A DNA stretch of 64,000 bases from assembly GCA_025463785.1 (NCBI GenBank), contig JAODBD010000004.1:124001-188000 (forward strand), read 5' to 3'. How positions within the stretch are numbered: position 1 is the stretch's first letter; each line of letters starts with the position of its first letter. Below the pieces are notes generated by a model. It was not told where the DNA came from, did no database searches, and worked only from the letters and a program-made list of their open reading frames with translations. Made by a program: the position numbers and the translations under genes. This DNA comes from Glaciihabitans sp. GTDB lineage: Bacteria > Actinomycetota > Actinomycetes > Actinomycetales > Microbacteriaceae. Shown one piece after another: positions 9,031 to 17,699 of this stretch.

Positions 9031-9169
9031 GACGCTCCCTTCAGACTCGGCCGTCGTCTGCGTCTACGGTACCGGAATGGTCGCCTATCCCCTGAACGGT
9101 AGGGGCCGTGGCGGCGCGCGCCGACTGTTCGGAAGCGCGGTTTGCTGCGGGAGATGGTTGGCTGTTGGG

Positions 9170-10243
9170 ATGAGTGTCGACTACTCCATTCACGAACTGG
9201 CTATCCCTGCGGCACCGGGCGAGGCGGGCTGGGATGATTTCGAGGCGGCCATGGCCGTGCACTTCGATAACGAGGCACTCACCTATTCGACCGATGAACT
9301 GCGACTGACGGCAGCGGAGGCGCTGCTCGACTTTCTCGACCAGGACAATCAGCCGACCAGACTGTTCGTCGCCCGCATCGGCGATCGCATCGTCGGGCAG
9401 GCGCGGTACGAGCTTGAGGCCGGTGACGCGCCGACGACCGTGTGGTTGCACGTCGACGTGGCACCCGACTACAGCCAGCGTGGTATCGGCGCAGCGCTCA
9501 GCGCCTGGGTGCAGAGCATCGCGCGCACCGATGCGGTACACAAGGCCATCGTCTACACGCCATCTCGGGATGCCGCGGGCCCCCGGATTCCTGCACCGAC
9601 CGGATTCGGGTCGCTACCGGCCGGGAACGTGGAGGTGCGGTTCCTGCTCGCGTCCGGGTACCGGCTCGAGCAGGTCGTTCGAGGAAGCCGGCTTGCCCTC
9701 CCATTCGACGCGGGAACACGGCTCGCCGAAACGGCTGCGGTCGCCGGCGACGATTACCGCCTGCACTACTGGACCAACACGACGCCGGCAAAGTGGCGGG
9801 ATGACCTGGCCACACTCCGAACCCGCATGAGCATCGAAGAACCCGACGCCGGTCTCGACGAACCCGATGACCCCTGGTCGGTCGAACGGCTCATCGCGGA
9901 CGACGCGAGGATCGCCGAGTCGACCAGAGATCGCCTGGTCGTCGCCGTTGAGCACGTTCCATCGGGGGAGCTGATCGGATTCACAGCGCTGCTCGTGCCA
10001 GCCGATCCCGCCCGCGCCGTGCAGCAGAGCGACACGCTCGTCGTGCCAGGCCACCGCGGACATCGGCTCGGGATGCTGCTGAAACTTGCGAACCTCGACT
10101 ATTTGACGCGCACCAGGCCGGGGCATCCCTCGATCCTCACCTTCAACGCGGAAGAGAACCGCCACATGCTCGACGTCAACGAAGCCGTCGGCTTCGTGCC
10201 GATCGGCTACGAGGGTGCGTGGCGGCGGGATCTGCCGTACTGA
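9170..10243 (+). CDS. Tandem GNAT-family N-acetyltransferase
   Basis: A 357-residue protein with two GNAT folds. The N-terminal one (about 20-170) has the acetyl-CoA loop region DYSQRGIGAALSAWVQ (consensus Q/R-x-x-G-x-G/A). The C-terminal one (about 195-357) has VVPGHRGHRLGMLLKLANL and the late motif TFNAEENRHMLDVNEAVGF. This two-domain layout resembles actinobacterial proteins related to MshD and to aminoglycoside- or peptide-modifying enzymes; the substrate cannot be told. The start ATG 9170 (MSVDYSIHEL) begins where the fold begins; an open frame continues upstream into smc antisense sequence and was not used. The gene is on the opposite strand to mutM and smc and splits that conserved pair. 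Confidence 0.85.
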   Translation: MSVDYSIHELAIPAAPGEAGWDDFEAAMAVHFDNEALTYSTDELRLTAAEALLDFLDQDNQPTRLFVARIGDRIVGQARYELEAGDAPTTVWLHVDVAPDYSQRGIGAALSAWVQSIARTDAVHKAIVYTPSRDAAGPRIPAPTGFGSLPAGNVEVRFLLASGYRLEQVVRGSRLALPFDAGTRLAETAAVAGDDYRLHYWTNTTPAKWRDDLATLRTRMSIEEPDAGLDEPDDPWSVERLIADDARIAESTRDRLVVAVEHVPSGELIGFTALLVPADPARAVQQSDTLVVPGHRGHRLGMLLKLANLDYLTRTRPGHPSILTFNAEENRHMLDVNEAVGFVPIGYEGAWRRDLPY

Positions 10244-10314
10244 CCGTCTGCTGGCTTGTTGCCGCTGGCTTGCTTGCTGGCGGCTGGCCGGTTGCTGCTG
10301 CTTGCAGCTCACGG

Positions 10315-10349
10315 CTATCGACTATCGACTATCGACTATCGACTATCGG
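10315..10349. repeat. Tandem heptamer repeat (CTATCGA, five copies)
   Basis: CTATCGA is repeated four times exactly from 10315 to 10342, with a fifth copy ending in G (10343-10349). It lies in the spacer between the convergent GNAT gene and mutM. Confidence 0.95.
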
Positions 10350-10484
10350 ACCGTACCGCCGACAGTCGCAACACCGGAGCGGGGTGCTCGTGTTTTTCAG
10401 GCACCGTTCCTAAAAAGGAGTACTTCCTGAAAATCACGAGTAGCGCGCCCGAACTCGCCGCGAAACCGATCGCTGCCCCTGCGA

Positions 10485-10510
10485 CCTGTCTTGTGAGCCT
10501 GTCTTGTGAG
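10485..10510. repeat. Direct repeat of 13 bp, two copies
   Basis: CCTGTCTTGTGAG occurs twice in immediate succession (10485-10497, 10498-10510) in the same intergenic region. Confidence 0.9.
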
Positions 10511-10534
10511 CGCGCATTCCTGTCCACGTCGGTG

Positions 10535-10578
10535 TTGTCAACGTTCGACTTGTCAACGTTCGACTTGTCAACGTTCGA
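10535..10578. repeat. Tandem 15-mer repeat, three copies
   Basis: TTGTCAACGTTCGAC is repeated at 10535-10549, 10550-10564 and, lacking its last base, 10565-10578. The unit closely resembles the 15-mer at the end of rsmD (45105-45149, GACTTTTCAACGACC in another register). Confidence 0.95.
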
Positions 10579-10622
10579 GGAACGCGAGCGTCGCTGCAAA
10601 ACCCCGGGCCGGAGCGAATTCT

Positions 10623-11501
10623 CTAGCGCGCACCCCGCACGCGCTGGCAGTAGGGGCAAAAGTGTGATCCACGGTTCATAAACTGCTCGCGAACGATGGG
10701 CCGACCACAGCGCGGACACGGCTCGCCCTGCTGCCCGTAGGCGTTCAGCGAATGCGAAAAGTACCCGGATTCGCCGTTCACATTGAGATACTGCGCATCG
10801 AAACTCGTGCCACCCTCGGCGAGAGCTTTTCCGAGCACGAGTCGCACTTCGGCGAGCAGCGTCTTTGCCCGCGGCCGACTGAGGGATGCCGTCGGCTGGT
10901 CGTAGTGCACGCGGGACGCCCACAGAGCTTCATCCGCGTAGATGTTGCCGACGCCACTGATCAGCGTCTGGTCGAGCAACGCGCGCTTCACACCCGTGTT
11001 GCGCTTCGCCAGCTTCGCGAAGAACAGCGCGTCGTCGAATCGCGGGTCCATGGGATCGCGGGCGATGTGCTCGACCTGAGTGGGCACAAGATCACCGGGC
11101 ACATCCACTGCCGCAACGAGTTCGTCGATGGCCATCGAGCCGAAGATGCGCTGATCGACAAAATCAATGCGAAGCGCGCCGAGCTCGGGGTGATGGATGT
11201 CGATGCGGATGCGAGTGAGCCGGTCGATCTCGGCACCGAGCGGGCGGAGGAGAACCTGTCCGCTCATCCCGAGGTGCACAACGACCGCTTCGCCGTCACC
11301 GATGGGGATCCAGATGAATTTGCCGCGTCGTTCGGGGGCCGCGAAAGTTCGGCCGACCAGACGCCCAACGAAGTCAGCCCCGGGCGCACCGTGCCGCCTG
11401 AGCGACCGTTCGTCGAACACGGTGACGCCTGTCACAAGCGCTCCGGTGACCGCGGGCGCGAGGCCAGCACGCACGACCTCGACTTCGGGAAGTTCGGGCA
11501 T
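10623..11501 (-). CDS. mutM: Formamidopyrimidine-DNA glycosylase (Fpg/MutM)
   Basis: Base-excision repair enzyme that removes 8-oxoguanine and formamidopyrimidines and cleaves the strand by beta,delta-elimination. At 292 residues it has normal length. The N-terminal PELPEVE provides catalytic Pro (after Met removal) and Glu. The helix-two-turn-helix region carries ISGVGNIYADEALW. The C-terminal zinc finger has C-x2-C (CPRCG) and C-x2-C (CPYC). It starts 3 bp after the rnc stop and is clearly cotranscribed with DUF177-rpmF-rnc. Confidence 0.98.
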   Translation of the reverse strand: MPELPEVEVVRAGLAPAVTGALVTGVTVFDERSLRRHGAPGADFVGRLVGRTFAAPERRGKFIWIPIGDGEAVVVHLGMSGQVLLRPLGAEIDRLTRIRIDIHHPELGALRIDFVDQRIFGSMAIDELVAAVDVPGDLVPTQVEHIARDPMDPRFDDALFFAKLAKRNTGVKRALLDQTLISGVGNIYADEALWASRVHYDQPTASLSRPRAKTLLAEVRLVLGKALAEGGTSFDAQYLNVNGESGYFSHSLNAYGQQGEPCPRCGRPIVREQFMNRGSHFCPYCQRVRGAR

Positions 11502-11504
11502 CGG

Positions 11505-12188
11505 CTACGCCTGAAGTTGCAGGTTCGTCCACGCCTCGAGCGCCGCGGCCATTTCTGCCTGCTTCTTGCTGGTCCCGTCACCCGAGGCAACCGGGGCGCC
11601 GCCGAGTGACACGGTCGCATGGAAGCGCTTCGAGTGATCCGGACCGCTGTCGGTGATCTGGTACGACGGGATGCCGCGACCGGTGCGCGCGGCGAGTTCC
11701 TGAAGACTGGTCTTCGGGTCCATTGCGGCGCCGAAACGCTCCGGATTGTCCATGAGCGGAAGAATCAGCCGCAGCACGAACGCCGTCGCCTCATCCGCGC
11801 CACAGTCAATGTAGACAGCGCCGATGACGGCTTCAACGGTGTCGGCGAGGATCGACGACTTGTCGTCGCCGCCCGTCAGCTTTTCGCCGTGACCGAGACG
11901 GATGTGGGCCCCAAGCCCGATAGAGCGCGCGACTTCCGCAAGCGCCACACTCGACACGAGGCTCGCCCTGCGCTTGGCGAGCTCACCCTCGTCGAGGTCG
12001 GGGTAGTTGGAGTAAAGCATGACCGTGACGGCCTGGCCAAGAATCGAGTCGCCGAGAAACTCGAGGCGCTCGTTGTGCGGCAGCGCACCGTTCTCGTACG
12101 CGAAAGACCGGTGAGTCAGCGCGAGTTCGAGCAGTTCCGGCGAGACCGGAATGCCGAGCTGGCTCGCGAGATCCTCATGCCCGTCCAC
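11505..12188 (-). CDS. rnc: Ribonuclease III
   Basis: Double-strand RNA endonuclease for rRNA and mRNA processing. The catalytic domain carries the signature NERLEFLGDSILG and DTVEAVIGAVYIDCG. A C-terminal dsRNA-binding domain follows (PKTSLQELAARTG ... SGDGTSKKQAEMAAALEAW). The GTG at 12188 gives 227 residues, typical for the family, and leaves 58 bp after rpmF. The ribosome binding site there is weak, so the exact start is uncertain; upstream in-frame sequence overlaps rpmF and is not conserved-looking. Confidence 0.95.
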   Translation of the reverse strand: MDGHEDLASQLGIPVSPELLELALTHRSFAYENGALPHNERLEFLGDSILGQAVTVMLYSNYPDLDEGELAKRRASLVSSVALAEVARSIGLGAHIRLGHGEKLTGGDDKSSILADTVEAVIGAVYIDCGADEATAFVLRLILPLMDNPERFGAAMDPKTSLQELAARTGRGIPSYQITDSGPDHSKRFHATVSLGGAPVASGDGTSKKQAEMAAALEAWTNLQLQA

Positions 12189-12246
12189 GACAACGGAACC
12201 GACGACCTCACGGCCCGTCGGTTCCGAATCTTGCTGTGCAGGAAGA

Positions 12247-12450
12247 CTAGACGTCTGCGACCTTGCGGCCCTTGTATTCCAGGTACAGAGCGGTGCCGGC
12301 AGAGTCTTCCACGACCTTCGCGCGGTGCGGAAGGCTGTAGACGGTCTTGCCACCCTCGATGGTCTTGACCAGGGTTGGCGGAGTCGCCTTCCACTGCGCG
12401 CGGCGCATACGGGTGCTCGCGCGCGACATCTTGCGCTTCGGTACAGCCAT
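12247..12450 (-). CDS. rpmF: 50S ribosomal protein L32, cysteine-free type
   Basis: 67 residues beginning [20 protein letters not shown], the diagnostic L32 start. The zinc-ribbon CxxC pairs found in many bacterial L32 proteins are absent, so this is the zinc-independent (C-minus) form. It starts 2 bp after the DUF177 stop, and the pair DUF177-rpmF is a standard bacterial arrangement. Confidence 0.97.
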   Translation of the reverse strand: MAVPKRKMSRASTRMRRAQWKATPPTLVKTIEGGKTVYSLPHRAKVVEDSAGTALYLEYKGRKVADV

Positions 12451-12452
12451 TT

Positions 12453-13028
12453 CTATCTCTTCTCTTCATCGGCGACCGTATGGCCGCCGTCTGCGTCTTC
12501 GGAAGCCCCGGCCAACTGGTCGAGCCCAACAAGCGCAGCCCATCGTGGATCAACGGGAGCGTCATGCACATGGCCCGGATTATCAAGCAGGCGAACCCCA
12601 CACTCTGGACAGAGCCCTGGGCAATCTTCCTGACAGACCGGCTGGAACGGCAGTGACAGCACCACCGCATCCCTGACCAACGGTTCAAGATCCACGTGAT
12701 CGTCTTGAACCAGATAGTCAAAAGCTTCGTCGAAAGAATACGCGAAAAGCTCCTGAAATTCGACTTCAACCGGGATGGCGACCTCGGTGAGGCATCGAAC
12801 GCACTCCCCGAGGGCGGTTGCGTCGACGCTCCCGGACACCAGAATGCCGTCGTGGAGCGACTCCAGACGTGCTTCGATCGTGAGCTCAGACCCCTTACGG
12901 ACGCCGATGACGGCGTTGCCGAAATCCTCATCGGCGATGACGTCGAGCGACTTCTCGCGCATCTCGCCCGGGCGGTGCACGATATCGATCACCGAGACGG
13001 TGTACGGGGTTTCGCGGAAATGTGACAC
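12453..13028 (-). CDS. DUF177 (YceD) family protein
   Basis: A 191-residue member of the YceD/DUF177 family, linked in bacteria and plastids to 23S rRNA processing and large-subunit assembly and nearly always next to rpmF, as here. Visible features are the central [10 protein letters not shown] and the cysteine cluster [13 protein letters not shown] near residues 133-145, likely a zinc site. The C-terminus is acidic and low-complexity ([17 protein letters not shown]). It starts at GTG 13028 and is the first gene of DUF177-rpmF-rnc-mutM. Confidence 0.93.
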   Translation of the reverse strand: MSHFRETPYTVSVIDIVHRPGEMREKSLDVIADEDFGNAVIGVRKGSELTIEARLESLHDGILVSGSVDATALGECVRCLTEVAIPVEVEFQELFAYSFDEAFDYLVQDDHVDLEPLVRDAVVLSLPFQPVCQEDCPGLCPECGVRLLDNPGHVHDAPVDPRWAALVGLDQLAGASEDADGGHTVADEEKR

Positions 13029-13147
13029 GAGCAGCGATTCTACCGGAGGCCGTGACAGCGCGCCGGGCGATGCCCTCCAGGGTGAAGACGCCCAATTTCA
13101 GTAGCCGTCGACTGACGCATCTTCTGTGCCTCGCGCAATCCCCGGTT

Positions 13148-13228
13148 CGCAACTCATGCTGGAGGGTCCGGCATCCCGGTTCCACACGGCGTGTCGTGCG
13201 CCCGACCCTCCTCCCAGCATGAGTTGCG
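13148..13228. repeat. Intergenic inverted repeat, CGCAACTCATGCTGG type
   Basis: The left arm 13148-13168 (CGCAACTCATGCTGGAGGGTC) is matched by the reverse complement of 13205-13228, with a few extra bases in the right arm and about 36 bases between arms. It lies between divergent DUF177 and the monooxygenase-like gene, so it is not a simple terminator. The core (C)GCAACTCATG resembles the elements at 46481-46562 and 60120-60203. Confidence 0.85.
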
Positions 13229-13251
13229 GACAAATGACGCAGGATGGAGGG

Positions 13252-13548
13252 GTGATTACCGAACAAGCACAGTTACCAGTCATCCCCGGCCGCGAAGAGG
13301 AGTTCGAGAGGGCGTTCGCTCTCGCCAAGGGGATTATTGCGGCATCCCGCGGCTTTATCGACCTCACTTTGTCGCGCGGAATCGAGAGACCGAGCTCCTA
13401 CCTGCTGCTCGTGCACTGGGAGTCAGTTGAGGCGCACGAACAGGGCTTTCGCGGCTCTCAGGCCTACGACCAGTGGACCGCGTTGCTGCACGAGTTCTAC
13501 CAGCCAGCCCCGACGGTCGAGCACTTCGCCGAGGTTGCCAGCGCCTAA
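13252..13548 (+). CDS. Antibiotic biosynthesis monooxygenase (ABM) domain protein
   Basis: A 98-residue single-domain ferredoxin-like protein. The pattern ITEQAQLPVIPGREEEFERAF, ASRGFIDLTLSR and YLLLVHWESVEAHEQGF is typical of ABM-domain proteins, which act as small dimeric monooxygenases or have unknown roles. I chose GTG 13252, which places the ITEQ strand at the N-terminus as in relatives; the GGAGG before it is very close, so ATG 13234 (six residues longer) is possible. The gene is alone on the plus strand and convergent with the aminotransferase, overlapping its stop by 4 bp. Confidence 0.8.
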   Translation: MITEQAQLPVIPGREEEFERAFALAKGIIAASRGFIDLTLSRGIERPSSYLLLVHWESVEAHEQGFRGSQAYDQWTALLHEFYQPAPTVEHFAEVASA

Positions 13549-14876
13549 GCCTCCACGGCCGTAAAGACCTCGTCGTAGATCGTCAGCGCACGGGTCACCT
13601 CGTCCGCCGAAACAATGCACGGCGGTACAACGTGGATGCGATTGTCCACCGTGAACGGCAGGAGTCCGGCCGCCATCAGCCGACCCTTGAGCTCGCCGAC
13701 GACGGCGCCGGATACGGGATGTCGCGTCTCCGGGTCGTCCACGAGATCGAGCGCCCAAAAGACGCCAACGCCGCGCACCTCGCCAATGATCGGGTGCTTC
13801 GCGGCCAGTTCGGCGAGACCCGGGCCGAGGATGTCCGCCCCGATCGTCGCCGCGTTTTCGACGATCCTCTCGTCTTCCATGGCGTCGAGCGTCGCAACGA
13901 TTGATGCCATCGCGAGCGGATGCCCCGAGTAGGTGAGCCCGCCCGGGAATACGTCGTCGCTGAACGCATTCGCGATCGAGTCCGAGATGATCACGCCGCC
14001 GGTTGGCACATAGCCGGAGTTGACGCCCTTGGCGAAGGTCACCAAATCGGGCTGGACGCCCGCGAAGACCGGGTTCTGCCAGGCAAACCAGTCGCCCGTA
14101 CGCCCGAATCCGCACATCACCTCGTCAAAGATCAGCAGGATGCCGTACTTATCGGCGAGCGCACGCACGCCCTCCAGATAGCCGGGTGGCGGCACGAGAA
14201 CACCGGCCGTGCCGGGGAGGGTCTCGAGCAGCAGCGCCGCAATCGATGACGCCCCCTCCGACTGGATGACGCGCTCAAGGTGTTGCAACGCGCGCTCCGA
14301 CTCCTGCTCGGGCGTCGTCGCCCAGAACTCGGTACGGTACAGGAACGGTCCGAAGAAGTGCGCGTGACCGCGAGCAAACTCATTGGGAATCCGCCGCCAG
14401 TCCCCCGTTGCGACCACGGCAGCGCCGGTATTGCCGTGGTAGCTGCGATAGGTCGAGAGAACTTTGTCGCGGCCGGTCACGAGGCGCGCCATCCGGATGG
14501 CGTTCTCGTTGGCATCCGCCCCGCCGTTCGTGAAGAATACGCGCGAGAAGTGGCCACCAGCGCGGCCGAGAATGCGCGATGCTGCCTCACCGCGCACGAT
14601 GTTGGCGTGCGCCGGCGCGATCGTCGTCATGATGTCGGCCTGCGCCTTGATGGCGGCGACGACCCTGGGATGCTGGTGCCCGATGTTGAGGTTGACCAGC
14701 TGGCTTGAGAAGTCGAGATACGCCTTGCCGTCGTAATCCCAGAGGGTGGTTCCGAGTCCGCGGGCTGGCACGAAGGGCGTCAGCGCGCCCTGGGCGCTCC
14801 AGGAGTGGAACACGTGCGCGCGGTCCAGCTCGTAGGCACGGTCACCCTCGGCACGTTCAAAAGTTGGTTCTGTCAT
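13545..14876 (-). CDS. Class III aminotransferase, probable beta-alanine (or related omega-amino acid) transaminase
   Basis: A 443-residue PLP enzyme of fold type I, class III. It has the segments FTNGGADANENAIRMA, LIFDEVMCGFGRTG and the PLP lysine in TFAKGVNSGY. It is the last gene of the eight-gene pyrimidine operon. Reductive breakdown of uracil yields beta-alanine and of thymine 3-aminoisobutyrate, both needing a transaminase that gives malonate or methylmalonate semialdehyde. The assignment to that step is inferred from position; sequence alone supports only class III. It starts at ATG 14876. A hairpin at 14893-14922 separates it from the binding-protein gene and may lower its expression. 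Confidence 0.85.
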   Translation of the reverse strand: MTEPTFERAEGDRAYELDRAHVFHSWSAQGALTPFVPARGLGTTLWDYDGKAYLDFSSQLVNLNIGHQHPRVVAAIKAQADIMTTIAPAHANIVRGEAASRILGRAGGHFSRVFFTNGGADANENAIRMARLVTGRDKVLSTYRSYHGNTGAAVVATGDWRRIPNEFARGHAHFFGPFLYRTEFWATTPEQESERALQHLERVIQSEGASSIAALLLETLPGTAGVLVPPPGYLEGVRALADKYGILLIFDEVMCGFGRTGDWFAWQNPVFAGVQPDLVTFAKGVNSGYVPTGGVIISDSIANAFSDDVFPGGLTYSGHPLAMASIVATLDAMEDERIVENAATIGADILGPGLAELAAKHPIIGEVRGVGVFWALDLVDDPETRHPVSGAVVGELKGRLMAAGLLPFTVDNRIHVVPPCIVSADEVTRALTIYDEVFTAVEA

Positions 14877-14892
14877 AACTGCCTTAGTTAGT

Positions 14893-14922
14893 GGTGTGGG
14901 AGCCGCGTACGGCCCCCACACC
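14893..14922 (-). terminator. Intra-operon hairpin between binding-protein and aminotransferase genes
   Basis: GGTGTGGG (14893-14900) pairs perfectly with CCCACACC (14915-14922); GCC and GGC extend the stem inside. It begins 6 bp after the binding-protein stop. Hairpins at this place often protect or stop the upstream mRNA so that the binding protein is made in excess over later genes. No T-run follows, so termination would be partial. Confidence 0.6.
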
Positions 14923-14928
14923 GGATGG

Positions 14929-16068
14929 TTATTTGCCGCCAGCGTTAAGCGTCACGGTGATGGGCTTCCAACTCGAACCCATTACATCGACTCCCTCTGC
15001 TTTCAGCTCCTTCAGCGCCTCATCGACGTACGTGTTCGAATACGCGCTCGCCGGGGGCGCTTTGGAGATGATGGTCGCGCCTGTGTTGTCCTTGGTGGCT
15101 TCGGCGATTTTGACCGTCTGGTCCCACAGGGAGCTACGGATGACGCCGATGCCCTCGGTCGACGGCCAGATCAGCTTGTTGACCTCGTTCGTCATCCACA
15201 ACTGGTGGCTCGTCCCGAGGGTCGAACCTGCCTTGGTGACGATGCCTGCCGCCTTGGCCGGATTATCGCGCGCGAACACCCAGCCTTCGATCGACGCCTT
15301 GACGAACTTGACGGTCGTGGCATCGAACGTCTTGTCCTTCAGCTTGTTCGTGTCGGCCCAGATGGCATCCTGAAGCATCGCCGTTCCGTCGTCATTCCAG
15401 TTGATCACGTTGAGGTCTGACGGCTGGTACAGCTTGCCGGTCTTCGGATTGACGGTTTCGAGCACCTGCGCGTACTCGTTGTAGGTCATCGCCTGCGCCG
15501 CGTCGATGTCACCAGCCAGGAAACCCTTCATATCGAAGGCCTGCTGCACCAGCTTGATGCCGCTGGTCGTGTTGACGCCGGCTTTCTGCATGCCCGCGAA
15601 GAGTTCCCACTGGTTGCCGTAGCCCCAGCTTCCCACCTTCTTGCCCGCGAGATCCGCTGGAGACGTGATGCCCTTGTCTTTGAAGGAGATCTGCGTTGTT
15701 CCGCTTCTCTCATAGATCTGGGCCACGTCGGTCACATTCACGCCCTGCGCAATGGAACCGAGAACCTTCGGAACCCAGGAAATCGCGTAGTCAGCCTGGC
15801 CCTTTGCGACCACATTGATGGGGACCGTGTCGGTGCCCGCCGGCTTGATCGTGACGTCGAGGCCCTCCTTCTTGTAGTACCCGTTGGCGACGGCCGCGTA
15901 ATAGCCGGCGAACTGTGCCTGCGGCACCCACTGCAATTGCAACGTGACCTTGGTGAGGCCCTTTGCCGTTTTCGAGGTGGGTGAGCTGGAACTACAACCG
16001 CTCAGCATGAGCGCTGCGGCAATTACCGACGCGCTCATACCAAGCACAACCCGTGTGCTGTGTTTCAT
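14929..16068 (-). CDS. ABC transporter substrate-binding lipoprotein, NMT1/THI5-like
   Basis: A 379-residue lipoprotein. The signal peptide ends in the lipobox LSGC at about residue 24, followed by a Ser-rich linker. The mature part is an NMT1/THI5-like (SsuA/ThiY-type) periplasmic binding fold, with VTLQLQWVPQAQFAGYYAAV, YYKKEGLDVTIKPAG and the later YNEYAQVLET. This family binds pyrimidine precursors, nitriles, sulfonates and similar small molecules. With the two permeases and ATPase upstream and the hydantoinase-type enzymes before them, a pyrimidine or hydantoin ligand is likely. It starts at ATG 16068, with AAGGAGG eight bases ahead. Confidence 0.92.
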   Translation of the reverse strand: MKHSTRVVLGMSASVIAAALMLSGCSSSSPTSKTAKGLTKVTLQLQWVPQAQFAGYYAAVANGYYKKEGLDVTIKPAGTDTVPINVVAKGQADYAISWVPKVLGSIAQGVNVTDVAQIYERSGTTQISFKDKGITSPADLAGKKVGSWGYGNQWELFAGMQKAGVNTTSGIKLVQQAFDMKGFLAGDIDAAQAMTYNEYAQVLETVNPKTGKLYQPSDLNVINWNDDGTAMLQDAIWADTNKLKDKTFDATTVKFVKASIEGWVFARDNPAKAAGIVTKAGSTLGTSHQLWMTNEVNKLIWPSTEGIGVIRSSLWDQTVKIAEATKDNTGATIISKAPPASAYSNTYVDEALKELKAEGVDVMGSSWKPITVTLNAGGK

Positions 16069-16113
16069 GTGTGCTTCCTCCTTGGTGCTTCTCATGGGGC
16101 GGTGAATCGCCGG

Positions 16114-16902
16114 CTACCTTCCAACAGCCGGACGCTCAGGAGGGAGAGGGGCATGCCGCGTTGCAAGTTTCTCCAGAGCAAGGGTGACGCAGTAGAACGC
16201 GAGTCCGAGCAGGATTGCACCCAGCACGAACGCGTATGCGAGCGTGTAGTTGCTTCCGGCGGCGGACGAAGTAATGGATGTCGCGAGCCCGTCCACGGGT
16301 CCGCCAAAATATTCGGCAATGAGGGCCGAAATCACGGCGAGCGATGATGCAATCCGTAGTCCCGTGAAGAGGAAGGGCAGTGCGGCGGGCAGGGTCACGG
16401 TGCGAGTGGCCTGCCAGGGCGTCGCAGCATATGCACGCATCAGATCGCGATGCACGGGCTTCACCTGGCGCAGCCCTCGGAGGGTGTTGAGGTAGACGGG
16501 CACGAAGACGGCCAGGGCGGCGATGAGTTGCCTCGAGGTTTCGGCATCCGCCCCGAACATCGCGTAAAGGATGGGAGCCAGCGCGACCAGCGGGATGACA
16601 GCGGCGACGGTCACGACCGGCTGGGTCAGCTCGTCGAACGGTCTCGCCAGCGCTGCGATGATCGCGGCCAGAATGGCGGCGACGGCGCCCATGATGAATC
16701 CGATGAGCGCGTTGCCTCCCGTGACGAGGGTGCCGGCCCAGATGATCGGCCAGACCTGCTCGAACTGAGCGCCGATATTGATCGGCCCGGGTAGGACGAA
16801 CGGCTGGATGTTGAACACCGTCACCGCAAGCTGCCAGACCATGAGCGCCGCAATGCCGAACACGGCGGGTGCGACCAGAGTGCGGGTCGAGATGCCTCTC
16901 AT
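16114..16902 (-). CDS. ABC transporter permease (BPD type) 2
   Basis: A 262-residue inner-membrane permease of the binding-protein-dependent family with about six spans. The EAA-type cytoplasmic loop reads DLMRAYAATPWQATRTVTLP, followed by LPFLFTGLRIASSLAVISAL. It shares layout with the other permease of this operon (17696-18553); the two would form a heterodimer. The start ATG 16902 overlaps the ATPase stop by 4 bp (ATGA). The product would carry the ligand of the NMT1-like binding protein across the membrane. Confidence 0.92.
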   Translation of the reverse strand: MRGISTRTLVAPAVFGIAALMVWQLAVTVFNIQPFVLPGPINIGAQFEQVWPIIWAGTLVTGGNALIGFIMGAVAAILAAIIAALARPFDELTQPVVTVAAVIPLVALAPILYAMFGADAETSRQLIAALAVFVPVYLNTLRGLRQVKPVHRDLMRAYAATPWQATRTVTLPAALPFLFTGLRIASSLAVISALIAEYFGGPVDGLATSITSSAAGSNYTLAYAFVLGAILLGLAFYCVTLALEKLATRHAPLPPERPAVGR

Positions 16903-17699
16903 CGGTTTTCCACCCCTCGCACGCCTTTGGCCGGCGCGCCGTGGAGCGCCTCACGAACAGCGCTGACCCTGGCAAAGAAGGCGGATGCCTCGCGAACCTC
17001 ATCGCCGCGCTCGCCACCGAGTTCGACCGAAACAACGTCGACGATCCGACCCGGACGTGGCGACATCACGACCACTCGATCGGAGAGGAATACCGCCTCG
17101 GGAATCGAATGGGTGACGAAGACGACCGCGGCGCCGGTTTCATGACGGATCCGGACCAGCTCGTTTTGCATCCTCTCCCTCGTCATCTCGTCGAGTGCGC
17201 CGAACGGCTCATCCATGAGGAGCAGGCCGGGGCTCTCGGCAAGCGAGCGGGCGATCGCGACGCGCTGCTGCATCCCGCCGGACAGCTGGTCGGGATAGCG
17301 GTCGGCGAAATCGGTGAGACCGACGAGTTCGAGCAGTTCGGCGACGCGAGCGCGCCGGGTCGGCTTGGCAACCCTGTGCAGCTGCAGGGGCAGTTCGACG
17401 TTTTCGGCGACGGTTCGCCAGGCTAGTAGTCCGGCCTGCTGGAAGGCGATGCCATAATCCTGATCGGTGCGAGCCTGACGCGCGGTCTTGCCGAAGACGC
17501 TGAGGGTACCCGTGCTCGGCTGGTCGAGGTCGGCGATCAGGCGGAGCAGCGTGCTCTTGCCGCATCCGCTCGGCCCGATCAGCGAGACGAATTCGCCCGG
17601 TGCCACCACGAGGTTGATGTCCTCGAGCGCGACGACCGTTCCGCGGTTGGCTACCGCAAACGTCTTGCCGACAGCGCTCACGGTTACGGCGTCGGTCAT
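16899..17699 (-). CDS. ABC transporter ATP-binding protein (SsuB/TauB type)
   Basis: A 266-residue ATPase with Walker A GPSGCGKST, Q-loop, signature LSGGMQQRVAIARSLAE, Walker B GLLLMDEPFGALDEMTR and switch His in VFVTHSIPEAV. The sequence is of the nitrate/sulfonate/taurine/pyrimidine-precursor subfamily. The start ATG 17699 overlaps the permease stop at 17696-17698 by 4 bp; earlier in-frame codons lie over the permease gene and are not protein-like. It couples ATP hydrolysis to the two permeases on either side. Confidence 0.95.
   Translation of the reverse strand: MTDAVTVSAVGKTFAVANRGTVVALEDINLVVAPGEFVSLIGPSGCGKSTLLRLIADLDQPSTGTLSVFGKTARQARTDQDYGIAFQQAGLLAWRTVAENVELPLQLHRVAKPTRRARVAELLELVGLTDFADRYPDQLSGGMQQRVAIARSLAESPGLLLMDEPFGALDEMTRERMQNELVRIRHETGAAVVFVTHSIPEAVFLSDRVVVMSPRPGRIVDVVSVELGGERGDEVREASAFFARVSAVREALHGAPAKGVRGVENR

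Larger units (their letters stand above)
10244..10622. other. Repeat-rich intergenic region between convergent genes, no gene seen
   Basis: 379 bp between the ends of the GNAT gene and mutM. It holds three separate short tandem repeats (listed individually) and an imperfect hairpin at about 10393-10436, where TTTTTCAGG pairs with CCTGAAAAT. Such hairpins with flanking T/A runs between convergent genes can act as a two-way terminator. No reading frame here looks like protein. Confidence 0.7.

Noticed and set aside
10393-10436. Strong intrinsic terminator between the GNAT gene and mutM
   Set aside because: The TTTTTCAGG/CCTGAAAAT stem is short with a long loop, so only a weak or imperfect hairpin is claimed in the regional entry.
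10535-10578. Tandem 15-mers as a CRISPR array
   Set aside because: The units are contiguous with no spacers and there are no cas genes.
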